Origin: Halolamina sediminis
GTDB taxonomy: Archaea; Halobacteriota; Halobacteria; Halobacteriales; Haloferacaceae
Length of the DNA: 64,000 nucleotides
Reading direction: 5' to 3'
NCBI RefSeq assembly: GCF_001282785.1
Contig: NZ_CVUA01000001.1
Coordinates: 1,674,001-1,738,000 of the forward strand
Within the stretch, counting starts at the first letter, position 1; every line of letters begins with the position of its first letter. Under the pieces are notes generated by a model. The model made no database searches. It had not been told where the DNA came from and saw only the letters and a list, made by a program, of their open reading frames with translations. Shown piece after piece: positions 13,417-21,440 of this stretch. The position numbers and the translations under genes are program-made.

Positions 13417-14226
13417 ATGTCCGACGCGTCCGACGAGATGGAGTACCACGTCGAACTCGAACCCGGCGATGTCGCCGACAGCGTCCTGCTCCCGGGCGAC
13501 CCCGAACGGCTGGACAAGATCACGCCGCTGTGGGACGACCACGAGGAGGTCGCCCACCACCGCGAGTACCGCACTGCAACCGGGAACTACGACGGCGCCC
13601 CGATCTCGGTCACCTCCACCGGGATCGGCTCGCCGTCGGCGGCGATCGCCGTCGAGGAACTCGCTCGCGTCGGCGCGGACACGTTCATCCGGGTCGGTTC
13701 CTGCGGCGCGATCCAGCCCGAAATGGACGTGGGCGATCTGGTGATCACCCGCGGCGCCGTCCGGCAGGAGGGCACGAGCAAGGAGTACGTCCGGGAGGAC
13801 TACCCCGCAGTCGCCGACGAGGAGGTCGTCTCGGCGCTTGTCGCGGCCGCCGAGCGACTCGGTCACGACTACCACGTCGGTCTCACGATGTCCGCCGACT
13901 CCTTCTACGCCGGGCAGGGGCGGGAAGGGTTCGAAGGGTTCGAAGCCGCCGGCAGCGAGACGCTCGTCGAGGACCTGAAGGAGGCGAACGTGCTCAACAT
14001 CGAGATGGAGACCGCCGCCATCTGCACGCTCGCGAACGTCTACGGCCTGCGGGCGGGTGCGGTCTGCTCGGTGTTCGCGAACCGCACCACGGGGGAGTTC
14101 ATGACCGAGGGCGAGTCCGTCGCCGCCGAGACCGCCAGCCTCGCCGTGAAGCTGCTCGCGAAGATGGACGAAGTGAAGGAAGCGGCCGGCGCGGACCGCT
14201 GGCACGCCGGCCTCAGTCTTGACTGA
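13417..14226 (+). CDS. udp: Uridine phosphorylase (nucleoside phosphorylase NP-I family)
   Basis: 269 residues, typical for the hexameric NP-I family. It would split uridine with phosphate into uracil and ribose-1-phosphate. The pattern is clear: VLLPGDPERLDKI at the N-terminus, RVGSCGAIQPEMDVGDLVI (phosphate and ribose site) and VLNIEMETAAICTLAN, whose Glu-Met-Glu binds ribose. In haloarchaea ribose-1-phosphate enters a nucleoside degradation route to central carbon. The exact base preference is inferred. It ends one base before the convergent methyltransferase stop. A CCTTACG box lies about 30 bases before the ATG. Confidence 0.88.
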   Translation: MSDASDEMEYHVELEPGDVADSVLLPGDPERLDKITPLWDDHEEVAHHREYRTATGNYDGAPISVTSTGIGSPSAAIAVEELARVGADTFIRVGSCGAIQPEMDVGDLVITRGAVRQEGTSKEYVREDYPAVADEEVVSALVAAAERLGHDYHVGLTMSADSFYAGQGREGFEGFEAAGSETLVEDLKEANVLNIEMETAAICTLANVYGLRAGAVCSVFANRTTGEFMTEGESVAAETASLAVKLLAKMDEVKEAAGADRWHAGLSLD

Positions 14227-14997
14227 TCACCGTGCGACCGCCCAGAACCGCACGCTCTGGGGAACTTTCCAAAGCACGTCGGGCAGATCGCTCTCCTCGG
14301 GCTCTGTGTGCTCGACCTCGTGGTTGTGGTGTTCGAGCAGCCGCGGGACCTCGAAGCCGGCGTCGACGAGACCGTTGTGCAGGTCTGCGACCGTGCGGTC
14401 GAACACCGTCAGCGTCTCCTCGAACGACTCGTCGATCTCGATTTCCCGGGGCCCGTCGTCGACGTAGCTGTGTTCGAGCGTGCCGGACTCCGCATCGAGC
14501 GCTTCGTGCAGCGGGTGCAGCACGCTGAACACGAACACGCCCCCCTCACGGAGGACGCGGTGGGCCTCCGCGAACGCGCGGTCGACGTTCTCGACCATCT
14601 GGAACGCCGCCTCCGAGGAGGCCACGTCGAAGCGGTCGTCCGGCAGCGGGAGGTCGGTCACGTCGCCCTGCACGAACTGCGCGTCGACAGCGTACTCGTC
14701 GCGGAGCGCCCGGGCGTACCGAAGCTGCTCACCCGAGAAGTCGACGCCGACGGCGGGCTCGGCGCCGAGCTCCGCGGTGCCGACGGTGCCCTGCCCGCCG
14801 CCACAGCCGAGTTCGACGTACGCCTTCCCCTCGACGCTCTCCAGAACCCCCGGCTGCGGGCCGCCGGGGGCGTCCGCGGCGAACGGTGAGGGTGCGGGTG
14901 GAAGCTCACCGTCGTCGGTATCAGAGCGCCAGATCGCCTGGAAGTCGTCGCTCCACTCGTCCCAGAGCTGTCGGTTCGACTGACGGAGGTCGCTCAT
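14227..14997 (-). CDS. Class I SAM-dependent methyltransferase
   Basis: 256 residues. Motif I of the Rossmann-type methyltransferase fold is clear at residues 60-70 (YVELGCGGGQG), followed by the acidic end of strand 2 (AVGVDFSGEQL). Motif post-II (VQGDVTDLPLPDDRFDVASSEAAF) is that of the Methyltransf_11 group. Substrate unknown; small-molecule or lipid methylation is typical. Start at 14997 gives MSDLRQSNRQLWDEWSDDFQ, common for this group. The 3' end abuts udp convergently. Confidence 0.85.
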   Translation of the reverse strand: MSDLRQSNRQLWDEWSDDFQAIWRSDTDDGELPPAPSPFAADAPGGPQPGVLESVEGKAYVELGCGGGQGTVGTAELGAEPAVGVDFSGEQLRYARALRDEYAVDAQFVQGDVTDLPLPDDRFDVASSEAAFQMVENVDRAFAEAHRVLREGGVFVFSVLHPLHEALDAESGTLEHSYVDDGPREIEIDESFEETLTVFDRTVADLHNGLVDAGFEVPRLLEHHNHEVEHTEPEESDLPDVLWKVPQSVRFWAVAR

Positions 14998-15062
14998 GAC
15001 GCTGGCTGTGTCGGGGGTCGGTATCAGTTTTCCGTCCGTTCGAGACGGCGACCCACGCCCAG

Positions 15063-15680
15063 TCAGCGGAGGTCCGACCACGCGCCCCAGAACCGCTGGA
15101 GTGCAGTTAGGTGGCCGACGGCCGCGAACAGGACGAGCAGCAGTTCGACCGCGCCGAAGCCGGCGACGATCTCGCCGGGGAGCACGAACGCGACGACGCC
15201 GACGATCCCCACGAGCGCGAGCCGATCCGCCCGGCCGAGTAGGCCACCGTACTGCCGGCCGAGCCCGACCGCCTGGATCTGCGTGCCGAGGTAGGAGGTG
15301 AGCAGCACGCCCGTCACCGCGAGCAGGCCCAGCGCGTAGGCGTCCGCGCCCGCCGCGAGCCCGGCGATAATCAGCACGTCGGCGTAGCGATCGAGCACGT
15401 GGTCGAGCAGGTCGCCGCCCTTCGAGTCGGTGCCGAGGCTGCGGGCGAGCGCGCCGTCGACGAGATCGAGCCAGCCGTTCGCGAACACGAAGAAGCTGGC
15501 CGCGAGATAGAGCCAGAGCGGCCCCTGCCCGCCCGCGAGCGCGAACGCGCCACCGGCGGCACTGGCGAACACGAACGCGACCACGCTCACGCCGTCGGGC
15601 GTGAGCCCCAACGCCTCCGCGGCGTCGACGAACGGGACGAGCAGCCGGTCCGCAATATCGCGGTACTGATCGAGCGTCAC
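15063..15680 (-). CDS. CDP-alcohol phosphatidyltransferase family membrane enzyme
   Basis: 205 residues, about six membrane helices. The family signature D-x2-DG-x2-AR-x8-G-x3-D-x3-D is complete in DLVDGALARSLGTDSK followed by GGDLLDHVLD. These enzymes transfer a phosphoalcohol group from a CDP-activated lipid, in archaea making polar archaeol lipids such as archaetidylinositol phosphate. The precise alcohol acceptor is not decidable from sequence. The start is a GTG that overlaps the TGA of the kinase gene upstream (GTGA), giving tight coupling in the hisC / kinase / CDP-alcohol operon. Confidence 0.88.
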   Translation of the reverse strand: MTLDQYRDIADRLLVPFVDAAEALGLTPDGVSVVAFVFASAAGGAFALAGGQGPLWLYLAASFFVFANGWLDLVDGALARSLGTDSKGGDLLDHVLDRYADVLIIAGLAAGADAYALGLLAVTGVLLTSYLGTQIQAVGLGRQYGGLLGRADRLALVGIVGVVAFVLPGEIVAGFGAVELLLVLFAAVGHLTALQRFWGAWSDLR

Positions 15681-16201
15681 AGCGCCCCCGTGAAGTCGAC
15701 CGTGCCGGCCGACGGCTGGCGCTCGCCGCGCAGGACGGCGATCACGTCGTCGACGACGGCCTCGACCGGCCGGTCGGTGGTGTCGATCTCGTAGACGTTC
15801 TCCTCGCCGTAGGTTCGGACCGCCTCGCTGAGTACGATGTCCAGTGCCTCGCTCTCGGCGTTCTCGGCGATCTTCGCGTCCGGTTCGTCACGCTCGGCGA
15901 GCCGTTCCTCCAGTTCGTCGGGGTGACAGCGCAGCACGATCGCGGCGTCGGCCTCGAAGTGGTGAGCGAGGTGAGAGTCGAGCAGTCCCGACCAGTCGCC
16001 GAGGTACTCCCGGATCGCGTCGAGGTCGGCCACGAGCGAGCCGCGCTGCTCGTCCTCACCCTCGTGGAGCCCCTCCTCGCGGATCAGGTCGTTGAGGTGG
16101 TAGACGTCGATGCCGCGGCGGTCGCCGACTGCCTCGGCGACGGTCGTCTTACCCGTCCCGGGCGTGCCCGTGAGCGCGACGCGGTCGTCACTCCTGGTCA
16201 T
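15677..16201 (-). CDS. Adenylate kinase-like NTPase (Fap7/AK6 type)
   Basis: 174 residues. A P-loop TGTPGTGKTT lies at residues 11-20, followed by an HLNDLIREEGL lid/NMP region and a terminal acidic helix. The size and motif order match the AK6/Fap7-type archaeal adenylate kinases, which phosphorylate AMP and, in eukaryotes and archaea, assist small-subunit ribosome maturation. Which role dominates here is inferred. ATG overlaps the hisC stop (ATGA), and its own stop overlaps the GTG of the next gene. Confidence 0.82.
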   Translation of the reverse strand: MTRSDDRVALTGTPGTGKTTVAEAVGDRRGIDVYHLNDLIREEGLHEGEDEQRGSLVADLDAIREYLGDWSGLLDSHLAHHFEADAAIVLRCHPDELEERLAERDEPDAKIAENAESEALDIVLSEAVRTYGEENVYEIDTTDRPVEAVVDDVIAVLRGERQPSAGTVDFTGAL

Positions 16202-17286
16202 GCCGTGGCCTCCAACTCGGCGAGCACCTCGTTCAGCGTCTCGACGGCCCGGCGCGTCTCGGCCTCGGTCCCACAGGAGATCCGGATACAGCCCGGGAGG
16301 CCGAAGGAGCTGCAGTCCCGGACGATCACGCCCTCGCGCTGGGCGGCCTCGGCGACGGCGCTGCCGTCGCCGACTTCACACAGTACGAAGTTGGCCTCGC
16401 TGTCGAACGTCGGGGCGTCGAGTTGGTCGTGGATGTGCGCCCGCGCCCACTCGGCGCTCTCGACGGACGTCTCGACGTGTGCGTCGTCGTCGAGTGCAGC
16501 GATGGCGGCCCGCAGCGCCATCTCGCTGGCGGCGAACGGCGTCGAGACCTTCGCGTAGGCGTCGCCCCACGCAGAGGGGACGAGCGCGTAGCCGATCCGG
16601 AGGCCGGCGAGCCCGTACGCCTTCGAGAACGTCCGCAGGACTGCGAGGTTCTCGTACTCGTCGAGAAGCTCAGCGGCGGGGGGCTCCTCGGCGAACTCGC
16701 CGTAGGCCTCGTCGATCACGACCAGCGAGTCGTCGTCGACCCTGCGGAGGAGTGCCTCGATCTCCTCGCGGGCCATCGTCGCCCCCGTGGGGTTGTGCGG
16801 CGACGTGACGAACACCATTCGCTCGCCGTCGTACGCGTCCAGCACGGTGTCGGCGGTCATCTCGAACGCGTCGCCCTTCGAGAGTTCGTAGGTCTCGACG
16901 TCACCGTGGTGGTAGCGCGCGCTCATCCCGTAGTAGGAGAAGCCGGGGTCGGGGACGAGCACGGGGTCCGCGGGGTCGAGCATCGCCCGGGAGAGATAGT
17001 CGATCGCGCCGTCGGCGCCCGGGCTGACCCAGACCTGCTCGGTGTCGACGTTCCAGTGGTCGGCGAGGTCGGCCGTGAGGTCGGTGTGGGCCGCCTTGGG
17101 GTAGACGGAGATCTCGTGGGCGGCGTCCCGGACGGCGTCGACGGCCGCGGGGCTGGCGCCGTGTGGGTTCTCGTTCGAGGAGAGTTTGACGAGCTCGTCG
17201 GGATCGAGGCCGAGGTCGCGGGCGACCTCCTCGACCCCCCGGCCGGGGACGTACTCGACGTGGGCGGAGAGGTCGCGTGGTTGCAT
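16198..17286 (-). CDS. hisC: Histidinol-phosphate aminotransferase
   Basis: 362 residues, normal for HisC. It is a fold-type I PLP enzyme that converts imidazole-acetol phosphate and glutamate to histidinol phosphate. Visible features are LSSNENPHGASP at residues 36-46, TSPHNPTGATM (161-171), IDEAYGEF (191-198) and the PLP lysine Lys222 in TFSKAYGLAGLRIGY. The terminal ISCGTEAETRRAVETL is typical of the family. It is first in a three-gene overlapping operon. A CCTTATCC TATA box 27 bases upstream indicates a leaderless message. Confidence 0.95.
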   Translation of the reverse strand: MQPRDLSAHVEYVPGRGVEEVARDLGLDPDELVKLSSNENPHGASPAAVDAVRDAAHEISVYPKAAHTDLTADLADHWNVDTEQVWVSPGADGAIDYLSRAMLDPADPVLVPDPGFSYYGMSARYHHGDVETYELSKGDAFEMTADTVLDAYDGERMVFVTSPHNPTGATMAREEIEALLRRVDDDSLVVIDEAYGEFAEEPPAAELLDEYENLAVLRTFSKAYGLAGLRIGYALVPSAWGDAYAKVSTPFAASEMALRAAIAALDDDAHVETSVESAEWARAHIHDQLDAPTFDSEANFVLCEVGDGSAVAEAAQREGVIVRDCSSFGLPGCIRISCGTEAETRRAVETLNEVLAELEATA

Positions 17287-17309
17287 ATCGCGACGTTCTC
17301 GGTGATGGG

Positions 17310-17317
17310 GGATAAGG
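17310..17317 (-). promoter_or_regulatory. TATA box of hisC operon
   Basis: Minus-strand CCTTATCC centred 27 bases before the hisC ATG, the expected spacing for a leaderless haloarchaeal promoter. Confidence 0.6.
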
Positions 17318-17382
17318 CTCCCGCCCTCGACTGAGGTTGGGGTCTCGGCGGAGCGTTCTTCGGGGAGAATGGTGAGTGCGTT

Positions 17383-17484
17383 GTGACTGAAACAGTATCT
17401 CTTCAGTAAGGGTGCTGTGACGGCAACAGCATCTCTTCACTGGGTCTACTGCGACGGCGACAGCAGCTCGATCGTTGGCACCTT
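17383..17484 (+). repeat. Three tandem degenerate 34-bp units at the edge of repeat element copy 1
   Basis: Units at 17383-17416, 17417-17450 and 17451-17484 share a GTGACNGNAACAG(C/T)ATCTC-like core with exactly 34-base spacing. The third merges into the left arm of the structured element. Single copies of the same 34-bp unit form arms of copies 2 and 3. Units 1 and 2 are most alike (CATCTCTTCA against TATCTCTTCA). They are contiguous without spacers, so this is not a CRISPR array. Confidence 0.75.
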
Positions 17485-17782
17485 GCGACCGCACCGCCCC
17501 GCACAGCCCTCACGCCTTCCCAGCCGACTCGTTCGGGCTCGTTCGCCCACGGAGGCGTCGTGCGGGCGACCCACGCGTCGCCCGCACTGCCAGCGAGACC
17601 GCCGGTCTCGCCCTGCTCACGTCGCGCGCCACCGCCGGCTGCAGTGCGGTCGCGGTGGACGCCTCGCGAGCGCCACGTTGGCGCTCGCGGGGGGAGGGGT
17701 GGGGATTCCGTGCTGCGCCGGACCCCGTGTCCGGCACACTGCGGTCACAAGTGGCCATGCTCACTCCGCGGTCCTGTTCGCG
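17451..17782 (+). repeat. Structured intergenic repeat element, copy 1
   Basis: About 332 bases between hisC and the next gene, homologous to elements at 40664-41019 and 54616-54975. Ends are imperfect inverted repeats: the left arm runs into TTGCGACCGCACCG, and the right arm read backwards gives ACTTGTGACCGCAGTG. Shared blocks are CGCCCCGCACAGCCC, CCCAGCCGACTCG, CGGTGGACGCC and GGGGAGGGGTGGGGATTC. Hairpins occur at 17665-17689 (11-bp stem, CGT loop) and 17717-17735 (7-bp stem, CCCGT loop). No protein is credible across it. It could be a MITE-like element or a structured RNA. Confidence 0.85.
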
Positions 17783-17864
17783 ATCGAAGAACGAACGGAT
17801 CACCTCACGACGCCACGACTGACGGCGCTCTCCCCGGAACTGAAAAAGCGAGCCGTTACCGCTG

Positions 17865-18605
17865 TTACTCCGCGTCCTCCTCGAGCAGCCGCGTCTCGAC
17901 GGCCGCCTGCACGACCTCGGACACGTCGCCGAGGCTGTTCGAACTGTTCGCGACCACGCCGTTCAGCATCGCCTCGTGGTCACGCAGGCCAGCGACGGTC
18001 AGCTCGTCGTCCTCGGGCACGTCGTACGCCTCGGCGACCGCCGCGACCACCACGTCGCCGCGGTCTTGCTCCTCCTCGGCGACGGCGTCGAGCAGGCCCC
18101 CGAACACGTCGTCGGCCTCGACCTCGACGCGGCGCTTCAGCGTGCCCGGCGACTCCACGTCGCCACCGAGTAGCCCCGCGAGATACCCTTTCACGGAGCC
18201 GACGACGTACTCGTCGAGCGTCTCGTCGAGCGACTCGGCCCGCCGCGCGGCGAAGGCGCACACGAACCGATCGAGTTCGACGTCCAGCGACGAGCGGTCC
18301 TCCTCCTCGCTCTCGTAGTCGTCGGTGCTCGCCTCCGGAGTCACCTCCGTCTCGCGCTCGGGGGCGTCATCGCCGCCGTTATCGTCGGCTTCCGGCGTCA
18401 CGCCGGTGTCGCGGTCGGTCTCCCCGTCGCCGCCGCGATCGTCGCCGCCGGCCTCCGGCGTTACGCCCGTCTCCGAGTCGGCGTCGTCGCCCTCGGTTGC
18501 GTCGGCGCCATGGCTCCGCCGGCCGCTCACGTTGTTGCCCGTGCCGAGCGTGTTGATTCGTCCCTCGATGTCCCGTCGTCGGTCGTTGCCGCCGTTGTCA
18601 GTCAT
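17865..18605 (-). CDS. Acidic haloarchaeal protein with TPEA repeats, unknown function
   Basis: 246 residues from the ATG at 18605. The N-terminal half is disordered and very acidic, with three spaced copies of a VTPEA motif (TGVTPEAGG, TGVTPEADD, TEVTPEAST). The C-terminal 130 residues are helical (LDVELDRFVCAFAARRAESLDETLDEYVVGSVKG and onward), with no membrane helix. I do not recognise the family. It stands alone between the repeat element and hflX. The longer frame from 18677 adds a basic, coding-unlike stretch and was not used. Confidence 0.7.
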   Translation of the reverse strand: MTDNGGNDRRRDIEGRINTLGTGNNVSGRRSHGADATEGDDADSETGVTPEAGGDDRGGDGETDRDTGVTPEADDNGGDDAPERETEVTPEASTDDYESEEEDRSSLDVELDRFVCAFAARRAESLDETLDEYVVGSVKGYLAGLLGGDVESPGTLKRRVEVEADDVFGGLLDAVAEEEQDRGDVVVAAVAEAYDVPEDDELTVAGLRDHEAMLNGVVANSSNSLGDVSEVVQAAVETRLLEEDAE

Positions 18606-18730
18606 GGTTGAAGCACCGCGTGCGTGGCCGGCGGGCGCCGCCGTGACCGCGCCCGCGGCCGTGTGCCGCACACACAAGCACCCTCGGGGCAGAGTGAGAA
18701 AAAGTCAGCGGAGCAGTACCGGGATCGCGA

Positions 18731-20095
18731 TCAGTCCACCCGGATCGAGGCCGCCCGCGAGCGCGCCCGGTCGACGACCGCCGGCCGGCCGGCGAACCGA
18801 ACGCGAACACGGTCGCCCTCGTACTCGGCGTCGGCACACCCGTGCTCGTGCGCCCACGCGAGGAACGACTGCGTCTCCCCGGTGTTGGGCAGGTCGAACT
18901 GGACCGTTTCACTCGGGAGTGCCGCCGCGACGGTATCGCGCAGGCGGTCTGCGCCATCGCCCGCCAGCGCGCTGACCGTGAGCACTGCGGCGGCCCGATC
19001 GCCGGCCACCGACTCCACTGCCTCTCGGCGTTCGTCGAGTGCGTCACCGTCGACGAGATCGACCTTGTTGAGCACGACCAGGAGCTCGCCGCGGGGTGCG
19101 TCGAGCTCCCGGAGCGAGACTCGGAGCTTCTCGCGCAGCTTCGGCAGGGGATCGCTCGCGTCGGCGACCAGCAACGCGAGATCGCTATCGGCGATGGCGT
19201 CGAGCGTCGCGCTGAATGACGCCACGAGGTCGTGCGGGATCCCATCGACGAGCCCGACGGTGTCGGTCAGCAGGACGCGCCGGCCGTCGATCGCCGCGCG
19301 GCGGGTGGTGGTGTCGAGGGTCTTGAACAGTCGATCCGCGACTTCGGCTTCGCCGTCGAGGTCGGCATGCCCCGGCGCCATCCCGTCGATAGAGAGGTCG
19401 TCCGCTAGCCGGTGCAGCAGCGTCGACTTGCCCGCGTTGGTGTAGCCAGCGATCGCGACGAGGTCGAATCCCTGGTCGCGGCGCTCGGCCCGGCGCTCGC
19501 TTGCGCGGTCGGTCAGATCGTCGAGCTTGTTCTCGACGGTCCGAATCCGCCGCTCGGTGTCGACCACGCGGGAGCCGGTCTCCGCGGCGCGCTGCATGTG
19601 GGTTCGCTCCTCGGTCTCCCTGATCCGAGGGAGCTCGTAGCGCAGCCTCGCCCGTTCGACTTGGAGGCGGGCAGCCTCGTCGCCGGCGCCGGCCTCGAAG
19701 ATCTCGAGCACGAGCCGGTGACGGTCGACGACGCCGGTGCCGTCGGGCAGGAGCGCCGTCAGGGAACTGTACTGCCCGGGCGTGAGCTCCACGTCGAACA
19801 GGGCGGCGTCGGCGTCGGTCTCGACCACGCGACGGGCGAGTGCCTCGGCCTTCCCGCGGCCGAGGTTGTACTGGCCGTCCTCGGCGCGGCGCTGGGTGAG
19901 CGCGTCGACGACCTCGTACCTCGCTGCGGCGGCGAGGCGTTCGACCTCGGTCGTGTCGGGCTGCTCGTCGGCGTCGCGGGCGACGACGATCGCGGTTCGG
20001 TCGGGGTCGCCATCGGCGTCACTGATGTTTGCTCGCTGTGCATCCGTCTCGGCTGGTGGTGAGTGTTGCAACGTTGGTGGGGATGAGTCTCCCAC
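18731..20095 (-). CDS. hflX: GTPase HflX
   Basis: 454 residues. HflX binds the ribosome and splits stalled or heat-damaged 70S-type particles. The N-terminal HflX domain contains the hallmark glycine-rich GQYNLGRGKAEAL (about 74-86), then a coiled linker rich in Arg/Glu (about 140-210). The G domain shows G1 GYTNAGKST (217-225), G3 DTVGLVDGIPHDLVASF and G4 NKVD. The exact start is uncertain; the first 30 residues are polar and poorly conserved. It is monocistronic. Confidence 0.93.
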   Translation of the reverse strand: MGDSSPPTLQHSPPAETDAQRANISDADGDPDRTAIVVARDADEQPDTTEVERLAAAARYEVVDALTQRRAEDGQYNLGRGKAEALARRVVETDADAALFDVELTPGQYSSLTALLPDGTGVVDRHRLVLEIFEAGAGDEAARLQVERARLRYELPRIRETEERTHMQRAAETGSRVVDTERRIRTVENKLDDLTDRASERRAERRDQGFDLVAIAGYTNAGKSTLLHRLADDLSIDGMAPGHADLDGEAEVADRLFKTLDTTTRRAAIDGRRVLLTDTVGLVDGIPHDLVASFSATLDAIADSDLALLVADASDPLPKLREKLRVSLRELDAPRGELLVVLNKVDLVDGDALDERREAVESVAGDRAAAVLTVSALAGDGADRLRDTVAAALPSETVQFDLPNTGETQSFLAWAHEHGCADAEYEGDRVRVRFAGRPAVVDRARSRAASIRVD

Positions 20096-20142
20096 CGTGG
20101 ACGGGCGACGACGGCAGGATCGGCCCGCGGCCGGCGGGAGAC

Positions 20143-20255
20143 CCGAGGCTGTCGGGGAACGGTGCCACAGGTGGTCTCCCGCTGCTCACAGCGTGGTCGC
20201 GGAACCACGGGTGCCGAGGCTGTCGCCTCGCTACTTTCCGAGGCTGTCGCCTCGC
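20143..20255 (+). repeat. Short hairpin repeats upstream of hflX
   Basis: CCGAGGCTGTCGCCTCGC occurs at 20214-20231 and again at 20238-20255. A partial copy, CCGAGGCTGTCG, is at 20143-20154. Each full copy can fold as a GCGAGGC/GCCTCGC-like stem with a TGTC loop. They lie in the 279-base spacer between the hflX start and the FKBP gene. No gene is supported in that spacer. Confidence 0.6.
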
Positions 20256-20374
20256 CGCCGTCGCGTGAGCCGCGCGGGCTCAGGAGAAGTCGAGCTTCAT
20301 CGGCTATGCGCTACTGGCGTGGGATCCCGCAAAAAGGTTCGGCCGGTGTGTGACGGCGTCGCGTGCCGGCTGCG

Positions 20375-21310
20375 TTACTCGTCTTCGAGCTCGTCGACGA
20401 TCTCCTCGGCGTCGACGTCGGCGTCCTCGAGGTCCTCCTCGATGTCCTCGATCTCCTCTTCGATCTGCTCGGCACCGCCCATGCCGCCCATCATACCGCC
20501 CATGCCGCCCATCATGCCGCCGCCGCTGCCGTCGAAGACCTCCTCGACGACCACGCGGTCGAGGTCGAGGCGGTCCATCAGCTCCTGGGCGACCTGGCTC
20601 TTCTGGAACATCCACTGCTGGTTCATCTGCATCTGCTGAGTGGCCTCGATGTAGAGGGAGCGCTGCTCGACCTCCTCGGTCGTCGCCTCGCCGTCCTCGT
20701 CCTCGCTGGTGATCTCCTCCTCGACCGTCTCGGTCTCGATGCGCAGCTCCGGCTCCATCTGGAGGTACATCCCCAGCAGGCCGGCCGCCTTCTCCTCGTC
20801 GTCGTCGACGACGTCGACGATCTCGTACTCGTACTCGAGATCCTCCCCGGCCAGCGGGTGGTTGAAGTCGACGCGGGCACGCCCGCCGATTACGGTCTCG
20901 ACGTAGCCCTGCTCGCCGTCGATCTGGACCTGCGCGCCGGGGCGGCGGTTCTCCTCGTCCAGCTTGTTGGCGCTGACGGTGCGAACCTCTTCCTCGTCGT
21001 ACTCGCCGAAGCCGTCCTCGGCGTCGATCTCGACGGTGCCCTCGTCGCCGACCTCGCCGTCGAGCAGCGCGTCGTCGACGCCCGGGAACACGTGGCCCTC
21101 GCCGACGACGATGATGCGCGGCGAGAAGTCGTACTCGTCGTCGTCGATGCCGGCCTCCTCGGCGACGTCCTTGCGGGTCGTGTCGACGACGCGGTCGTCG
21201 CTGACGGTGCGGACGTTGTAGTCGATACGGACGAAGTCACCGTCCTGGATTCCCGACTCGGTCTCGGCTGCCTCGGCCTCGTTCTCGGCGTCGGCCTCGT
21301 TTTCGCTCAT
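20375..21310 (-). CDS. FKBP-type peptidyl-prolyl isomerase, SlyD-like, with extended C-terminus
   Basis: 311 residues. The first 170 form an FKBP domain of the SlyD type with an insert-in-flap (VRIDYNVRTVSDDRVVDTT, then VVGEGHVFPGVDDALLDGE, and VDFNHPLAGEDLEYEYEIVDV). This fold catalyses proline isomerisation and acts as a chaperone. The C-terminal 140 residues are a second alpha/beta segment ending in a Met/Gly repeat (MMGGMGGMMGGMGG) and an acidic helix. Start at 21310 gives an acidic N-terminus with a CCTTAAG box about 30 bases upstream. Confidence 0.9.
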   Translation of the reverse strand: MSENEADAENEAEAAETESGIQDGDFVRIDYNVRTVSDDRVVDTTRKDVAEEAGIDDDEYDFSPRIIVVGEGHVFPGVDDALLDGEVGDEGTVEIDAEDGFGEYDEEEVRTVSANKLDEENRRPGAQVQIDGEQGYVETVIGGRARVDFNHPLAGEDLEYEYEIVDVVDDDEEKAAGLLGMYLQMEPELRIETETVEEEITSEDEDGEATTEEVEQRSLYIEATQQMQMNQQWMFQKSQVAQELMDRLDLDRVVVEEVFDGSGGGMMGGMGGMMGGMGGAEQIEEEIEDIEEDLEDADVDAEEIVDELEDE

Positions 21311-21440
21311 ACCTCTACGGTCTCGTGTTCCACTCTTAAGGACAACGTTTCGGGGCTGGACGCTCCCGATGCCGGCGGCCCTGCCGACGCGTCGCGGCCG
21401 AGAGGGCAGCCTTTTCGTCGCCGCCGCCGTCCCCGGAGTC

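Noticed and set aside
17383-17484. Possible CRISPR array in the 34-bp tandem units
   Set aside because: Units are contiguous without spacers, number only three and are degenerate. No cas genes are nearby.
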